Assembly: GCF_000226565.1 (NCBI RefSeq)
Contig: NC_016041.1
Location: 372,001 to 436,000 of the forward strand
Length of the DNA stretch: 64,000 bases
Direction: 5' to 3'
Source of the DNA: Glaciecola nitratireducens FR1064
GTDB lineage: Bacteria > Pseudomonadota > Gammaproteobacteria > Enterobacterales > Alteromonadaceae
The notes under the pieces were generated by a model. It made no database searches. It was not told where the DNA came from and saw only the letters and a list, made by a program, of their open reading frames with translations. The position numbers and the translations under genes were made by a program. How positions within the stretch are numbered: position 1 is the stretch's first letter; every line of letters starts with the position of its first letter. Of this stretch, positions 46,393 through 56,148 are shown in pieces.

Positions 46393-46998
46393 ATGGAATT
46401 AACATTTAAAGACGCGAAAGGCGCTCTTGAAGTATCCGACACTACCTTTGGACGTGAATTCAACGAAGCACTTGTACATCAAGTGGTTGTTGCATTCGGT
46501 GCAGGTGCTCGTCAGGGTACTAAAGCGCAGAAAACACGCGCTGAAGTACGTGGTGGTGGTAAGAAGCCATGGCGTCAAAAAGGAACAGGCCGTGCACGTG
46601 CCGGTACTATCCGAAGCCCAATTTGGGTTGGTGGTGGTCGCGCATTCGCAGCTAAGCCTCGTGACTTTGAACAAAAAGTTAACAAAAAGATGTACCGTGG
46701 TGCGATACAAAGCATCCTATCTGAATTGGTACGTCAAGACCGCTTAATCGTTGTTGAAAGTTTTGGTGTAGAAACGCCTAAAACTAAAGAACTTTTAGCG
46801 AAATTGAATGAATACGAATTAACTGATGTATTGATTGTTACTCCTGAAGTAGACGAGAACTTGTTCTTAGCTTCACGTAACCTTTATAAAGTTGACGTTC
46901 GTGATGTTCAAGGAATTGACCCAGTAAGCTTAATCGCATTTGATAAAGTGTTGATTACAGCTGAAGCAGTGAAGCAACTTGAGGAGGCATTAGCATGA
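46393..46998 (+). CDS. rplD: 50S ribosomal protein L4
   Basis: A 201-residue protein of the 50S exit tunnel, with the long loop [19 protein letters not shown] that lines the tunnel. In E. coli L4 also represses its own operon by binding the leader and stimulating termination, so it is the candidate regulator for the leader described upstream. The stop overlaps rplW by four bases. Confidence 0.99.
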   Translation: MELTFKDAKGALEVSDTTFGREFNEALVHQVVVAFGAGARQGTKAQKTRAEVRGGGKKPWRQKGTGRARAGTIRSPIWVGGGRAFAAKPRDFEQKVNKKMYRGAIQSILSELVRQDRLIVVESFGVETPKTKELLAKLNEYELTDVLIVTPEVDENLFLASRNLYKVDVRDVQGIDPVSLIAFDKVLITAEAVKQLEEALA

Positions 46999-47294
46999 AC
47001 GAAGAACGTTTGTTAAAAGTGCTTTTAGCACCTCACGTTTCAGAAAAAGCCACAATGGCCGCTGAAGCAAGCAACACAGTTGTTTTTAAAGTTCTTAAAG
47101 ACGCGAACAAAGCAGAAATTAAAGCTGCAGTTGAAAAATTGTTTGAAGTTGAAGTGAACTCTGTTCGTACCGTGGTATGCAAAGGTAAAACTAAGCGCCA
47201 TGGACAGTCTTTTGGTAAGCGCAGTGACTGGAAAAAAGCATACGTTATGCTTAAAGAAGGTCAGGAAATCGACTTTGTCGGTGCCGCTGAGTAA
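46995..47294 (+). CDS. rplW: 50S ribosomal protein L23
   Basis: A 99-residue 50S protein at the tunnel exit, docking site for trigger factor and SRP. It begins [19 protein letters not shown] and contains the RNA-binding loop [19 protein letters not shown]. The start overlaps the rplD stop by four bases and the stop lies 14 bases before rplB. Confidence 0.99.
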   Translation: MNEERLLKVLLAPHVSEKATMAAEASNTVVFKVLKDANKAEIKAAVEKLFEVEVNSVRTVVCKGKTKRHGQSFGKRSDWKKAYVMLKEGQEIDFVGAAE

Positions 47295-47308
47295 GAAGGG
47301 GATTAGAA

Positions 47309-48133
47309 ATGCCATTATTGAAAGCTAAGCCAACTTCTGCAGGTCGTCGTCACGTTGTTCAGGTAATTAATCCTGATTTGCACAAGGGTGCTCCACATGC
47401 TCCTTTATTAGATAAACTAAGCAAATCTGGTGGCCGTAATAACAATGGTCGTATTACTGTTCGTCATATTGGTGGTGGTCACAAGCAACACTATCGTATT
47501 ATTGACTTCAAACGTAATAAAGACGGTATTCCAGCGAAAATTGAGCGTTTAGAATATGATCCAAACCGTTCGTCTAATATCGCTTTGGTATTATACGCAG
47601 ACGGTGAGCGTCGTTATATTTTAGCACCGAAAGGCGCTAAAGCAGGCGATGCTATCCAATCTGGGGCTGATGCACCTATCAAAGCAGGTAATGCAATGCC
47701 AATGCGCAACATGCCTGTAGGTTCAACAGTACATGCGATTGAAATGAAGCCAGGTAAAGGTGCACAAATTGCACGTTCTGCTGGTCAATATGCACAAATT
47801 CTTGCTCGTGATGGAGCGTACATAACACTACGTCTTCGTTCTGGTGAGGTTCGTAAAGTATTATCTGATTGCCGTGCAACTATCGGTGAAGTAGGTAACG
47901 CTGAGCATATGCTTCGTTCACTAGGTAAGGCCGGTGCTACTCGCTGGCGTGGTGTTAGACCAACAGTTCGTGGTGTTGCCATGAACCCGGTTGATCACCC
48001 GCACGGTGGTGGTGAAGGTCGTACATCTGGTGGTCGTCATCCAGTAACGCCTTGGGGTGTACCTACTAAAGGTAAGAAGACCCGAAGTAACAAGCGTACC
48101 GATAAACTTATCGTACGTCGTCGTAATAAATAA
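47309..48133 (+). CDS. rplB: 50S ribosomal protein L2
   Basis: A 274-residue universally conserved 50S protein essential for subunit association and peptidyl transfer. The conserved end [21 protein letters not shown] contains the functionally important His. The first residues [19 protein letters not shown] fit the family. An AAGGGG ribosome-binding site precedes the ATG. Confidence 0.99.
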   Translation: MPLLKAKPTSAGRRHVVQVINPDLHKGAPHAPLLDKLSKSGGRNNNGRITVRHIGGGHKQHYRIIDFKRNKDGIPAKIERLEYDPNRSSNIALVLYADGERRYILAPKGAKAGDAIQSGADAPIKAGNAMPMRNMPVGSTVHAIEMKPGKGAQIARSAGQYAQILARDGAYITLRLRSGEVRKVLSDCRATIGEVGNAEHMLRSLGKAGATRWRGVRPTVRGVAMNPVDHPHGGGEGRTSGGRHPVTPWGVPTKGKKTRSNKRTDKLIVRRRNK

Positions 48134-48148
48134 CAGCGAGGATTCACC

Positions 48149-48424
48149 ATGCCACGTTCTCTCAAGAAAGGTCCTTTTATTGACCTGCACTTGCTGAAGA
48201 AGGTAGAAGCTGCAGTGGAAAAGGGCGAAAAGAAACCAATTAAGACTTGGTCTCGTCGCTCTATGATCATCCCAGATATGATTGGGTTGACCATTGCGGT
48301 TCATAACGGTCGCCAGCACGTACCTGTTTTCGTCAGTGACGAAATGGTTGGCCATAAGTTGGGCGAATTTGCGCCAACGCGTACTTATCGCGGCCATGTC
48401 GCAGATAAGAAAGCCAAGAGATAA
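48149..48424 (+). CDS. rpsS: 30S ribosomal protein S19
   Basis: A 91-residue protein of the 30S head contacting tRNA in the A site, starting [20 protein letters not shown] and including the typical [14 protein letters not shown] and [11 protein letters not shown]. It lies 15 bases after rplB. Confidence 0.99.
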   Translation: MPRSLKKGPFIDLHLLKKVEAAVEKGEKKPIKTWSRRSMIIPDMIGLTIAVHNGRQHVPVFVSDEMVGHKLGEFAPTRTYRGHVADKKAKR

Positions 48425-48434
48425 GGGGAATAAA

Positions 48435-48767
48435 ATGGAAGCATTAGCTAAACACCGTTTTGCTCGTACGTCACCTCAAAAGGCACGCTTGGTAGCAGAT
48501 CAAATCCGCGGATTGCACGTTGAAAAAGCTTTAGAAGTTTTAACGTATAGTCCAAAGAAAGCCGCTGCGCTGGTCAAGAAAGTTCTTGAATCAGCAATTG
48601 CCAATGCTGAAAACAATGAAGGTGCTGATATCGACGAGTTGTCGGTAGCTAAAATCTTCGTTGATGAAGGCCCGACTATGAAGCGAATCAAAACACGGGC
48701 GAAAGGCCGTGCTGATCGTATCTTTAAGCGTAGCAGTCACATCACTGTGGTTGTGGCGGATAACTAG
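48435..48767 (+). CDS. rplV: 50S ribosomal protein L22
   Basis: A 110-residue exit-tunnel protein, same length as in E. coli. The ATG at 48435 follows AAGGGG by 6 bases and gives [19 protein letters not shown]. Longer in-frame starts inside rpsS are not supported. The beta-hairpin tip [16 protein letters not shown] reaches the tunnel, where macrolide-resistance changes occur in other species. Confidence 0.99.
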   Translation: MEALAKHRFARTSPQKARLVADQIRGLHVEKALEVLTYSPKKAAALVKKVLESAIANAENNEGADIDELSVAKIFVDEGPTMKRIKTRAKGRADRIFKRSSHITVVVADN

Positions 48768-48776
48768 GAGTAGATT

Positions 48777-49478
48777 ATGGGACAGAAGGTTCATCCTACC
48801 GGTATACGCCTGGGTATCAGCAAACCATGGACATCAACCTGGTACGCTAATACAGCAGAGTATGCAGATAACTTGTTTAATGACCACCAGGTCCGTCAAT
48901 ATTTGACGAAACAGTTAAAGAGCGCGTCACTTTCGAAAATCGTTATCGAACGTCCAGCTAAGAGTATCCGTGTGACTATTCACACTGCTCGCCCTGGTGT
49001 TGTTATCGGTAAGAAGGGAGAAGACGTAGAGAAGCTTCGCAATCATGTTTCTAAGCTAGCCGGTGTGCCAGCTCAGATCAACATTGCTGAAGTTCGTAAA
49101 CCTGAGCTAGATGCACAGCTAGTAGCTGACAGCATTTCAAGCCAGCTTGAACGTCGTGTTATGTTCCGTCGCGCTATGAAGCGTGCCGTACAAAATGCAA
49201 TGCGTTTAGGTGCACTTGGTATCAAAGTTCAAGTAAGTGGCCGTTTAGGTGGTGCAGAAATCGCACGTGCTGAATGGTATCGTGAAGGTCGTGTACCTTT
49301 GCACACTTTCCGTGCTGACATCGACTATGCAACGTCTGAAGCAGCTACGACTTACGGTATCATTGGCGTGAAAGTCTGGATCTTTAAGGGTGAAGTATTA
49401 GGCGGATTGCCTCTTACACAAGAGCAACCAGCTCCTGCACCTAAGAAGAAAGGCCGCAACGCTAAACGAGAGGGCTAA
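48777..49478 (+). CDS. rpsC: 30S ribosomal protein S3
   Basis: A 233-residue protein at the mRNA entry, with the KH domain motif [13 protein letters not shown] and the C-terminal S3 domain. The final Lys/Arg-rich tail ([13 protein letters not shown]) is usual. Starts [18 protein letters not shown]. It ends 2 bases before rplP. Confidence 0.99.
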   Translation: MGQKVHPTGIRLGISKPWTSTWYANTAEYADNLFNDHQVRQYLTKQLKSASLSKIVIERPAKSIRVTIHTARPGVVIGKKGEDVEKLRNHVSKLAGVPAQINIAEVRKPELDAQLVADSISSQLERRVMFRRAMKRAVQNAMRLGALGIKVQVSGRLGGAEIARAEWYREGRVPLHTFRADIDYATSEAATTYGIIGVKVWIFKGEVLGGLPLTQEQPAPAPKKKGRNAKREG

Positions 49479-49480
49479 TC

Positions 49481-49894
49481 ATGTTACAACCAAAGCGTAC
49501 GAAATTTCGTAAAATGCATAAAGGTCGTAACCGTGGTCTTGCTGTTGCCGGAGGCAAAGTAAGCTTCGGGACTTATGCTTTAAAAGCTGTCGCGCGTGGT
49601 CGTATGACCGCTCGTCAAATTGAAGCAGCTCGTCGTGCCATGACTCGTCACGTTAAACGTCAAGGTAAAATTTGGATTCGAGTTTTTCCTGACAAGCCGA
49701 TTACACAGAAGCCTTTAGAAGTTCGTCAAGGTAAAGGTAAAGGTAACGTTGAGTACTGGGTATGCCAAATTCAACCAGGACGCGTGTTATATGAAATGGA
49801 AGGTGTTCCAGAGAATATAGCTCGTGAAGCGTTTGCATTGGCTGCGGCGAAATTGCCATTTAAAACAACCTTTGTAACTCGGACGGTGATGTAA
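49481..49894 (+). CDS. rplP: 50S ribosomal protein L16
   Basis: A 137-residue 50S protein near the A-site tRNA elbow, starting [19 protein letters not shown]. Arg hydroxylation by RoxA (YcfD) occurs in this family. The stop and the rpmC start overlap (taatg-type), showing coupling. Confidence 0.99.
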   Translation: MLQPKRTKFRKMHKGRNRGLAVAGGKVSFGTYALKAVARGRMTARQIEAARRAMTRHVKRQGKIWIRVFPDKPITQKPLEVRQGKGKGNVEYWVCQIQPGRVLYEMEGVPENIAREAFALAAAKLPFKTTFVTRTVM

Positions 49895-50085
49895 TGAAAG
49901 CTACTGAACTTAACCAAAAAAGCGTAGAAGAGTTAAATGCAGAGCTAGTTAATTTGCTTCGTGAGCAATTTAATCTTCGCATGCAACATTCTACTGGCCA
50001 GCTTGAAAAAACTGACCAAATAAGAACAGTACGTCGCAACATCGCACGTGTTAAGACTATTTTAACTCAAAAGGCTAACGCGTAA
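49894..50085 (+). CDS. rpmC: 50S ribosomal protein L29
   Basis: A 63-residue two-helix 50S protein at the tunnel exit. It starts [18 protein letters not shown] and has the conserved [16 protein letters not shown]. One-base overlaps join it to rplP and rpsQ. Confidence 0.98.
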   Translation: MKATELNQKSVEELNAELVNLLREQFNLRMQHSTGQLEKTDQIRTVRRNIARVKTILTQKANA

Positions 50086-50336
50086 TGACTGAACAGAAAA
50101 TTCGTACAGTACAAGGTCGTGTAACTAGTAACAAAATGGATAAAACCATTACTGTTATGGTTGAGAGAACTGTTAAACACCCAATTTATGGGAAGTTTAT
50201 CAAGCGCTCAACTAAGCTACACGCACACGACGAAGCTAATGTGTGTAATGAAGGTGACGTAGTAACTATTACTGAATGTCGCCCTCTTTCTAAGTCTAAG
50301 ACTTGGATGTTAGTTGACGTTATAGTTAAAGCTTAA
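50085..50336 (+). CDS. rpsQ: 30S ribosomal protein S17
   Basis: An 83-residue OB-fold protein of the 30S body, starting [20 protein letters not shown], and last gene of the S10 operon. In E. coli and nearly all relatives rplN of the spc operon follows directly. Here a strong terminator and unrelated genes follow instead. Confidence 0.99.
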   Translation: MTEQKIRTVQGRVTSNKMDKTITVMVERTVKHPIYGKFIKRSTKLHAHDEANVCNEGDVVTITECRPLSKSKTWMLVDVIVKA

Positions 50337-50355
50337 TTTAACGCAGTTCAAAAAA

Positions 50356-50386
50356 GGCGCTACCTTTCGAGGTTAGCGCCTTTTTT
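50356..50386 (+). terminator. Terminator of the S10 operon
   Basis: GGCGCTACCT and AGGTTAGCGCC form a strong stem closed by a UUCG tetraloop, with one bulged base. An A-run precedes it and six T follow. It lies 20 bases after the rpsQ stop. Confidence 0.95.
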
Positions 50387-50524
50387 ATTGCCTGCACTTC
50401 TCTCGTCGTAAAATGGGTGCGGTATCAACTGTGCGGCAAACTCATCAGTAACCACAACTTGAGAACTATCCGCTAGCATAAATGCTTCTGCTTGAGGAAA
50501 GGTTGACGGCAGATAAGGGAAATT
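50360..50524 (-). pseudogene. Possible gene remnant (open frame without start)
   Basis: On the minus strand a 54-codon frame without stops runs into the S10 terminator region. Its middle reads like ordinary protein (QAEAFMLADSSQVVVTDEFA). It begins right after a stop and has no good start except an internal ATG. It could be the end of a gene cut during rearrangement, or chance. I do not recognise it. Confidence 0.15.
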
Positions 50525-50554
50525 TAATGTGGCACCCTATTTGCGCGATAGATT

Positions 50555-50576
50555 CTAAAGTTGAATTACTTTAGAG
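50555..50576. promoter_or_regulatory. Perfect palindrome, likely operator of the adjacent MerR regulator
   Basis: TCTAAAGT and ACTTTAGA are perfect 8-base arms around TGAATT, 50 bases before the regulator gene. MerR-family proteins bind such palindromes lying within a widely spaced promoter. No obvious -35/-10 pair with 19-20 bases was identified, so the promoter itself is not defined. Confidence 0.5.
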
Positions 50577-50625
50577 CTTACATTAAGGTTTATACCCTAT
50601 AACTAACACTATTCTGGGTGCGACC

Positions 50626-51027
50626 TTGAAAATTAGCGAATTGGCGAAGAGAACCGGCTTAAGTGCACATACACTGCGTTATTATGAAAAAGTTGGGTTA
50701 TTAGAACCATCGCAACGCAGTGAGAGCAATTACCGAATGTATAATCAAGATGACGTCATCACAGCTCAATTTATTATGCGGAGTAAAGAATGTGGATTTA
50801 GTCTGGCAGAGACATCTTCTTTATTAGCTATAAAGAATGATAAAAGCCAACATGTTTGTGCCGAAGCAAAACAAATTACGCAGTCAAAAGTAATAGAAAT
50901 AGCTGAACAGATTAAAAAGTTGAAGAAAATGCAGGCCACCCTGTCGAAGCTTGAAAAATTCTGCTGTGGTGGTCAGGAAAGCGCAGAGTTTTGTTCAATC
51001 ATATCTTCGCTAGAAAAGGAGAGTTAA
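50626..51027 (+). CDS. MerR-family regulator, ZntR-like
   Basis: A 133-residue metal-responsive regulator. The N-terminal MerR winged helix (MKISELAKRTGLSAHTLRYYE) is followed by a coiled-coil dimerisation helix and a metal loop. Cys78, Cys113, Cys114 and Cys123 align with the zinc ligands of E. coli ZntR (C79, C114, C115, C124). The position of ZntR His119 is Glu118 here. Zinc or a similar soft metal is likely, but the changed ligand leaves the metal open. The start is TTG at 50626. No efflux pump gene is adjacent. A palindrome 50 bases upstream may be its operator. Confidence 0.8.
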   Translation: MKISELAKRTGLSAHTLRYYEKVGLLEPSQRSESNYRMYNQDDVITAQFIMRSKECGFSLAETSSLLAIKNDKSQHVCAEAKQITQSKVIEIAEQIKKLKKMQATLSKLEKFCCGGQESAEFCSIISSLEKES

Positions 51028-51311
51028 TTTGCATGGTGCGTCAGAGTTTCTTGAGGTTTTTCACAGTTGATAATGATTCACTAACAATGGAAATCAAGTC
51101 AACTTCAACCTGATGGCGTAATCCTTCTATTTAGTTGAATAGCTCCTCATTTCCTGACAAATTATTCTCCAGTGTTACACTGTTTGCAATACTAAACGAG
51201 GAATCGCTCGTAATGTATGGTATAAAATCACCTTAACTCTAGTGTATATAAACATATTTTTATCGGTGAAAAAATACTAACATTGCTACCTAAATTGGAA
51301 TCTCAGGCTTT

Positions 51312-52361
51312 ATGAATAACTATAGCGCGCACACAGTCTCTCAACACATCCCCATAAAAAACGTGGGTGAGCATGCCGTGCCGTTAATGGATAAGTTTGG
51401 TAGACGGTTTGAATACTTGAGATTGTCGATCACCGATGTTTGTAATTTTAGCTGCCAGTATTGTCTTCCCGACGGCTATCAATGTGATACGCCTCGCAAT
51501 TTTATGTCTGCGTCAGAGCTCAACGCGGTGGTGCATGCTTTTGCTAAAATGGGAACTAAAAAAGTACGCATTACTGGCGGCGAACCGGCTTTACGCAATG
51601 ACTTAACGACCATTATTCAGCAAACCGCAAGTGTAGAAGGTATTGAGCAGGTTGCAATTACCACCAATGGTTACAAGCTTGAAAAGGACCTAAGAGCGTG
51701 GGTTGACGCAGGACTAACCTCGCTTAATGTCAGCATTGACAGCTTGGACCCCCGTCAGTTCCAACAAATAACCGGTGATGGGCGCTTACCAAGTATCCTA
51801 AAAGGACTCGAACTCGCCGTCGAATTAGGTCTGCAGGTTAAGGTCAACGCCGTACTTTTGAAAGAATTTAATGCCTCCCAGTTGTCACTCTTCTTCGACT
51901 TTGTAAAATCAAACAACATCACACTACGATTTATTGAGCTAATGCAAACAGGTGATAACGAAGCCTTTTTTAATGCACAACATGTGAGTGGTGAAAGCAT
52001 TGAAAATAAACTCATTGATATGGGCTGGTCGCGCAAGCAAAAAGCACAGTGGGCTGGGCCAGCGAAAGTGTATAGGCATGAAGATTATCTTGGCCGCATT
52101 GGCTTAATTATGCCCTACAGCAAAGACTTCTGCGCAGACTGTAACCGCTTGAGAATTTCTGCGCTTGGTAAACTGCACTTGTGTCTGTTTTCTGAAAAAG
52201 GGCTCGATCTTAGAGATACAATTGCAAAAAGCCTAAACGAACAAGACCCGAGTTGTTTGGTTACTGAAATACAGAATATGCTCGGGCATAAAGAAGCCAC
52301 TCATTACCTAGACAAAGGCTTTACTGGAGCAACACAACATTTGGCTATGCTAGGAGGATAG
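51312..52361 (+). CDS. moaA: GTP 3',8-cyclase MoaA (molybdenum cofactor biosynthesis)
   Basis: Radical-SAM enzyme that rearranges GTP in the first step of molybdopterin synthesis. The N-terminal cluster CNFSCQYC (C-x3-C-x2-C) and the second, C-terminal cluster FCADCNRLR ... HLCLF (C-x2-C-x13-C) are both complete. The protein ends in GG, needed for activity. At 349 residues it is slightly longer than the E. coli protein owing to about 20 extra N-terminal residues. Other moa genes are not adjacent, so the pathway genes are spread out. No Moco riboswitch was recognised in the 284-base upstream gap. Confidence 0.93.
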   Translation: MNNYSAHTVSQHIPIKNVGEHAVPLMDKFGRRFEYLRLSITDVCNFSCQYCLPDGYQCDTPRNFMSASELNAVVHAFAKMGTKKVRITGGEPALRNDLTTIIQQTASVEGIEQVAITTNGYKLEKDLRAWVDAGLTSLNVSIDSLDPRQFQQITGDGRLPSILKGLELAVELGLQVKVNAVLLKEFNASQLSLFFDFVKSNNITLRFIELMQTGDNEAFFNAQHVSGESIENKLIDMGWSRKQKAQWAGPAKVYRHEDYLGRIGLIMPYSKDFCADCNRLRISALGKLHLCLFSEKGLDLRDTIAKSLNEQDPSCLVTEIQNMLGHKEATHYLDKGFTGATQHLAMLGG

Positions 52362-52487
52362 CAAACCCGGTGTAATGTGAAGTTCATCCAGTTTTGCTTT
52401 AAAGACTTGTTTGCGCGATGATATGAACGAATATTTACTAATAACATCCACTCTATAGCGTTTGCATTTGACGCTTATTCGGAACTT

Positions 52488-53795
52488 ATGAACACACCCT
52501 ATACACATCGTTGGTACCACTTTATTTGGCGCTGGTGTTACAACCTTGTGCTTGTCTTACTTTTACCGCTCGGCGTGCTCACGCTGCTGTTAAAATCGGA
52601 TAAAACCAAAGGACAACGAAATCGTAATCGCGAACGTTTTGGTTTCATAGGAAAACTAGAGAGCCAAGGGATTCTGGTACATTGCGTTTCAGTGGGTGAG
52701 GTGAATGCTGCAAAGAGCATCGTATTGCGCCTGCAGCAGCGCTACCCTAATTTGCCAATTACTATATCAACGACCTCTTCAACCGGGGCAAAACAAGCTC
52801 GGGAAGTTTTTGCAGACAGCGTTCAATACGTTTATTTACCAATTGATATACCTATTTGTATGTGGATGTTCTTTCAGAAGCTGAAGCCAAAGCTAGTGTT
52901 GGTTACCGAGGTTGAAATTTGGCCAAATATGCTACACCAGTGCTTTAAGCGTAACATTCCCGCTGTATTGATTAATGCCAGAATGACCAATGAGTCGCTT
53001 AAGAATTATCAACGTTTAGCGTATTTGTTTAGGCCTAGCTTGCGTAAGTTTTCGCGCATTTGTACTCAGGGTCAACAAGACTTTGATAACTTTTTAAAGC
53101 TAGGTGTTTATAAGCCAAACTTGACGTTGAGCAACAATATGAAGTTTGACCTTGAATTAGACTCAACTGATGATGTGAAGGCATCAATCCTCAAAAAGCA
53201 GCTTTGTCTGACAACACAAGCGGTTTTTGTTGCCGGTAGCACGCACGATTTAGAAGAAACGGTTTGTTTGGATGCGTTCAAAAAGTTGCGCACTACGCAT
53301 CCGGCCCTAATGCTTATTATTGTTCCTCGCCACCCTCATCGTTTTGAAAAAGTCGCTCAGCTTTGCCAAGCGACCGGATACACAGTGGTAAAGTTAAGCA
53401 ATTTACCTGAATCGCCGCCAACAAGCACACCTGACATATTGCTCGTAGATGCTATGGGAATGCTCAAGGCATGCTTTCAGCTAGCGTCTTGCGCCTTTGT
53501 TGGTGGTAGTTTTTCGCCCAAAGGAGGGCATAACGCGCTTGAACCTGCCTTATACGGTGTGCCGACGATGATGGGGCCGAGTATCTTTAATAATCCCGTC
53601 ATTTGTGATGCTTTAGTCGCTGCGGGTGGCCTGAAAATATTGTCTACACCAGAACAACTTGCTGAGACAGCGTTGGAATGGCTTGATGATGTTGATGCTG
53701 CAACGCGGGCAGGAGAGGCTAATAAACGAGTTATAGAGCAAAATAGAGGCGCCATTGAACAAACGTTAAAAGCAATTGAAGAGGTTTTTCAATAA
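52488..53795 (+). CDS. waaA: 3-deoxy-D-manno-octulosonic acid transferase WaaA (KdtA)
   Basis: Inner-membrane GT-B glycosyltransferase that adds Kdo to lipid IVA in lipopolysaccharide synthesis. The 435-residue protein has an N-terminal hydrophobic anchor (about 16-34), the RERFGF segment with the catalytic-region Glu, HCVSVGEVNAA, TEVEIWPNM, and the C-terminal donor-binding VGGSFSPKGGHNALEPA. All match WaaA. It stands alone with a 126-base upstream gap. Confidence 0.95.
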   Translation: MNTPYTHRWYHFIWRWCYNLVLVLLLPLGVLTLLLKSDKTKGQRNRNRERFGFIGKLESQGILVHCVSVGEVNAAKSIVLRLQQRYPNLPITISTTSSTGAKQAREVFADSVQYVYLPIDIPICMWMFFQKLKPKLVLVTEVEIWPNMLHQCFKRNIPAVLINARMTNESLKNYQRLAYLFRPSLRKFSRICTQGQQDFDNFLKLGVYKPNLTLSNNMKFDLELDSTDDVKASILKKQLCLTTQAVFVAGSTHDLEETVCLDAFKKLRTTHPALMLIIVPRHPHRFEKVAQLCQATGYTVVKLSNLPESPPTSTPDILLVDAMGMLKACFQLASCAFVGGSFSPKGGHNALEPALYGVPTMMGPSIFNNPVICDALVAAGGLKILSTPEQLAETALEWLDDVDAATRAGEANKRVIEQNRGAIEQTLKAIEEVFQ

Positions 53796-53893
53796 AGACC
53801 TTATAACTTTCTTGCTGCCAGGTAATGCATTGCCCTTAGTAAGCCAAGTAAATTCTCAGTTTAAAATGGCAGTTCACGTAATATGCTTTAGTC

Positions 53894-53932
53894 AAAAAAA
53901 ACGCCAGTCACGTTATACGATGACTGGCGTTT
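53894..53932 (-). terminator. Terminator for the M3 peptidase gene
   Basis: A 12-base perfect stem (AAACGCCAGTCA with TGACTGGCGTTT, 10-base loop) is followed on the minus strand by a run of eight T, so it terminates the minus-strand gene. It may also stop waaA transcription weakly on the plus strand. Confidence 0.88.
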
Positions 53933-53976
53933 CTGAAGAGGTGCTGCCTCTTAGGTTTATACGCGTCTTAAATTAA

Positions 53977-56148
53977 TTAATCTTCTGACGTTACTGGAAA
54001 ACCTCTATCACGCATTAGGGCTTCGACTCTTGCGTCTCTGCCTCTGAACTTACGATAAGCCTCTTCTGGATCCATCGCGTTGCGCACAGAAAACAAATAT
54101 TTCACAAGTCTGTCACCCACTTCTTTATCATAAAAGCCACCAGGTGCCTCAGCAAATGCTTCAGCTGCATCAGACGTCAGCACTTCTGCCCACATGTAGC
54201 CATAGTATGCAGCTGCGTAACCTTCGCCGGAAAAGATATGGCCAAATTGTGTTGTTCTATGGCGCATAACCACTTCTTTGGGCATGCCTAAGCGAGTCAG
54301 TTCATCACGCTCAAAGCTGTCTGGCTCAATCTTGGCTGGATCGGTGGTATGGTAAAGCAAGTCCATAATTGCAGACGACATGTACTCGGTCGTTTTAAAG
54401 CCTTCATTAAACGTAGATGCATTTTTGATTTTAGTGACCAATGTTTGTGGTATCGGCTCACCTGTTTTGTAGTGCACCAAATAATTATTGATAACTTCAT
54501 CGGTTAATAACCAACGCTCAAGCAACTGTGACTGGAATTCAGTGTAGTCGCGCACGCCAGAGTGCGAACTTGGGTAAGCAACATTAGCTGACAAGAAATG
54601 CAAAGCGTGTCCAAATTCGTGGAAGTACGTTTCTGCATCATCCCAAGAAATTAAGGTCGGCTCGCCTTCAGCGCCTTTTACGAAGTTTGAATTGTTTGAA
54701 GACAACACCGTCTTCTTACCATCAAAGGTAGTGTAGCTACGATATGTTGTAGCCCAAGCGCCTGAGCGTTTGCCTTGTCTTGCAAAGGGGTCAAGGTACC
54801 ATAGACCTATGTGCTCGCCACTGGTTTTGTCAGTAACATCCCACACTTTCACGTCTGGATGAAATACAGGTACTTTGCCCTCAGCTACAGGCGTAAACTC
54901 AAAGTTAAATAATTCGCCTGCAACAAAGAACATTGCCTCGCGCAGCTTATCTAACTGTAAGTATTGTTTTACCTCATCGGAATCGAGAGCATATTTATCT
55001 TTACGTACTTTTTCAGCATAGAAACGATAGTCCCAAGGCTCAATACTAATATTGGCACCTTCAGCATCGGCAATAGCCTGCATGTCGGCCACTTCCTCTT
55101 TTACTCTTGCGATAGCTGCTGGCCACACTTTTTCCATCAGATCCATCGCGCGCTCTGGCGTTTTCGCCATACGATCTTCTAAACGCCACTGCGCATAGTT
55201 GTCGTAGCCTAAAAGTTTGATACGCTCGTGGCGCAAGGTCAGAATTTTCTTAATGAGTTCATTGTTATCGTATTCATCGCCATTGTCACCACGACTGTAA
55301 TACGTGTTCCAGACCTTTTCACGTAAGGCTCTATCTTCAGAATACGTTAGAAACGGATCCATTGAAGAACGAGTGTTAGTGATTGCATACTTACCTTTAT
55401 TGTCACGTGCTTCAGCCATTCCAGCTGCTGCATTGACGAAAGATTCAGGTAAACCTGCAAGTTGGTCCTGCTCTAAATACAGTACATAATTTTCTTCATC
55501 GGCTAGGACATTGTTTGAAAACTGAGTATGTAAAGAGGCTAATTCTTGGTTGATGTCTGCGTAACGCTTCTTATCTTCGTCGTTCAAGGTTGCGCCATTT
55601 CTTGCAAAACCGTTATAAGTCATCCAGGTAATGCGTTGTTCTTCGCTTGTTAACGTCGCTAACTCTTCGCTTTCATAAACAGCTTTAACACGCTCAAACA
55701 GCTTTTTATTCTGTGTTATTTTTGATCTGAAAGAGGAAATGACAGGGGCCATTTCTTGTTGAATTTCTCTGAACTCTTGGCTGGATTTATTCGAGCTCCA
55801 TATGCCCCAATAAGTAAACACCCGGCTTAACTCACTGCCCGCGCGCTCCATTTCGACAATAGTGTTTTGGAAATTAGCTGGCTCTGGATTGTTCGCTATC
55901 TCGTCGATTTCAGCTAAATTAAGCGCCATGCCCTTTTCTAAGGCGGGTTTTAGGTCAGCGAGGGACATTTTATCAAACGCTGGAACGCCATTGTATGGAC
56001 CTTTGAATTCAGCAAGCAGGACATTGTCCACATTTTGCTGTGCTTGAGTATCAGCTATAGGTTTTTGAGGTTCTACTGGCTTTTCGGAGCAAGCTGCCAT
56101 TGAAAGCGCGAGCGCTACCGCAGAAAGCGTTAATACCGCTTTTTTCAT
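53977..56148 (-). CDS. M3-family peptidyl-dipeptidase, lipoprotein (Dcp-like)
   Basis: Zinc metallopeptidase of family M3. The start at ATG 56148 follows AAGGAAA and yields a lipoprotein signal (MKKAVLTLSAVALALSMAAC). A longer frame from 56226 would put a polar stretch before it. The active site H510-E511-F-G-H514 lies in YFHEFGHALHFL, and the 723-residue length is that of Dcp plus leader. Dcp removes C-terminal dipeptides from short peptides. The lipid anchor predicts an envelope location, unlike the E. coli enzyme. The substrate range is inferred. Confidence 0.92.
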   Translation of the reverse strand: MKKAVLTLSAVALALSMAACSEKPVEPQKPIADTQAQQNVDNVLLAEFKGPYNGVPAFDKMSLADLKPALEKGMALNLAEIDEIANNPEPANFQNTIVEMERAGSELSRVFTYWGIWSSNKSSQEFREIQQEMAPVISSFRSKITQNKKLFERVKAVYESEELATLTSEEQRITWMTYNGFARNGATLNDEDKKRYADINQELASLHTQFSNNVLADEENYVLYLEQDQLAGLPESFVNAAAGMAEARDNKGKYAITNTRSSMDPFLTYSEDRALREKVWNTYYSRGDNGDEYDNNELIKKILTLRHERIKLLGYDNYAQWRLEDRMAKTPERAMDLMEKVWPAAIARVKEEVADMQAIADAEGANISIEPWDYRFYAEKVRKDKYALDSDEVKQYLQLDKLREAMFFVAGELFNFEFTPVAEGKVPVFHPDVKVWDVTDKTSGEHIGLWYLDPFARQGKRSGAWATTYRSYTTFDGKKTVLSSNNSNFVKGAEGEPTLISWDDAETYFHEFGHALHFLSANVAYPSSHSGVRDYTEFQSQLLERWLLTDEVINNYLVHYKTGEPIPQTLVTKIKNASTFNEGFKTTEYMSSAIMDLLYHTTDPAKIEPDSFERDELTRLGMPKEVVMRHRTTQFGHIFSGEGYAAAYYGYMWAEVLTSDAAEAFAEAPGGFYDKEVGDRLVKYLFSVRNAMDPEEAYRKFRGRDARVEALMRDRGFPVTSED

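Noticed and set aside
51067-51080. FNR-like site TTGATAATGATTCA upstream of moaA
   Set aside because: Two mismatches in the right half-site against TTGAT-N4-ATCAA, and about 230 bases from the gene. Too weak to report as an operator.
51028-51311. Moco riboswitch before moaA
   Set aside because: The conserved sequence blocks of that RNA were not found by eye. A covariance-model search would decide.
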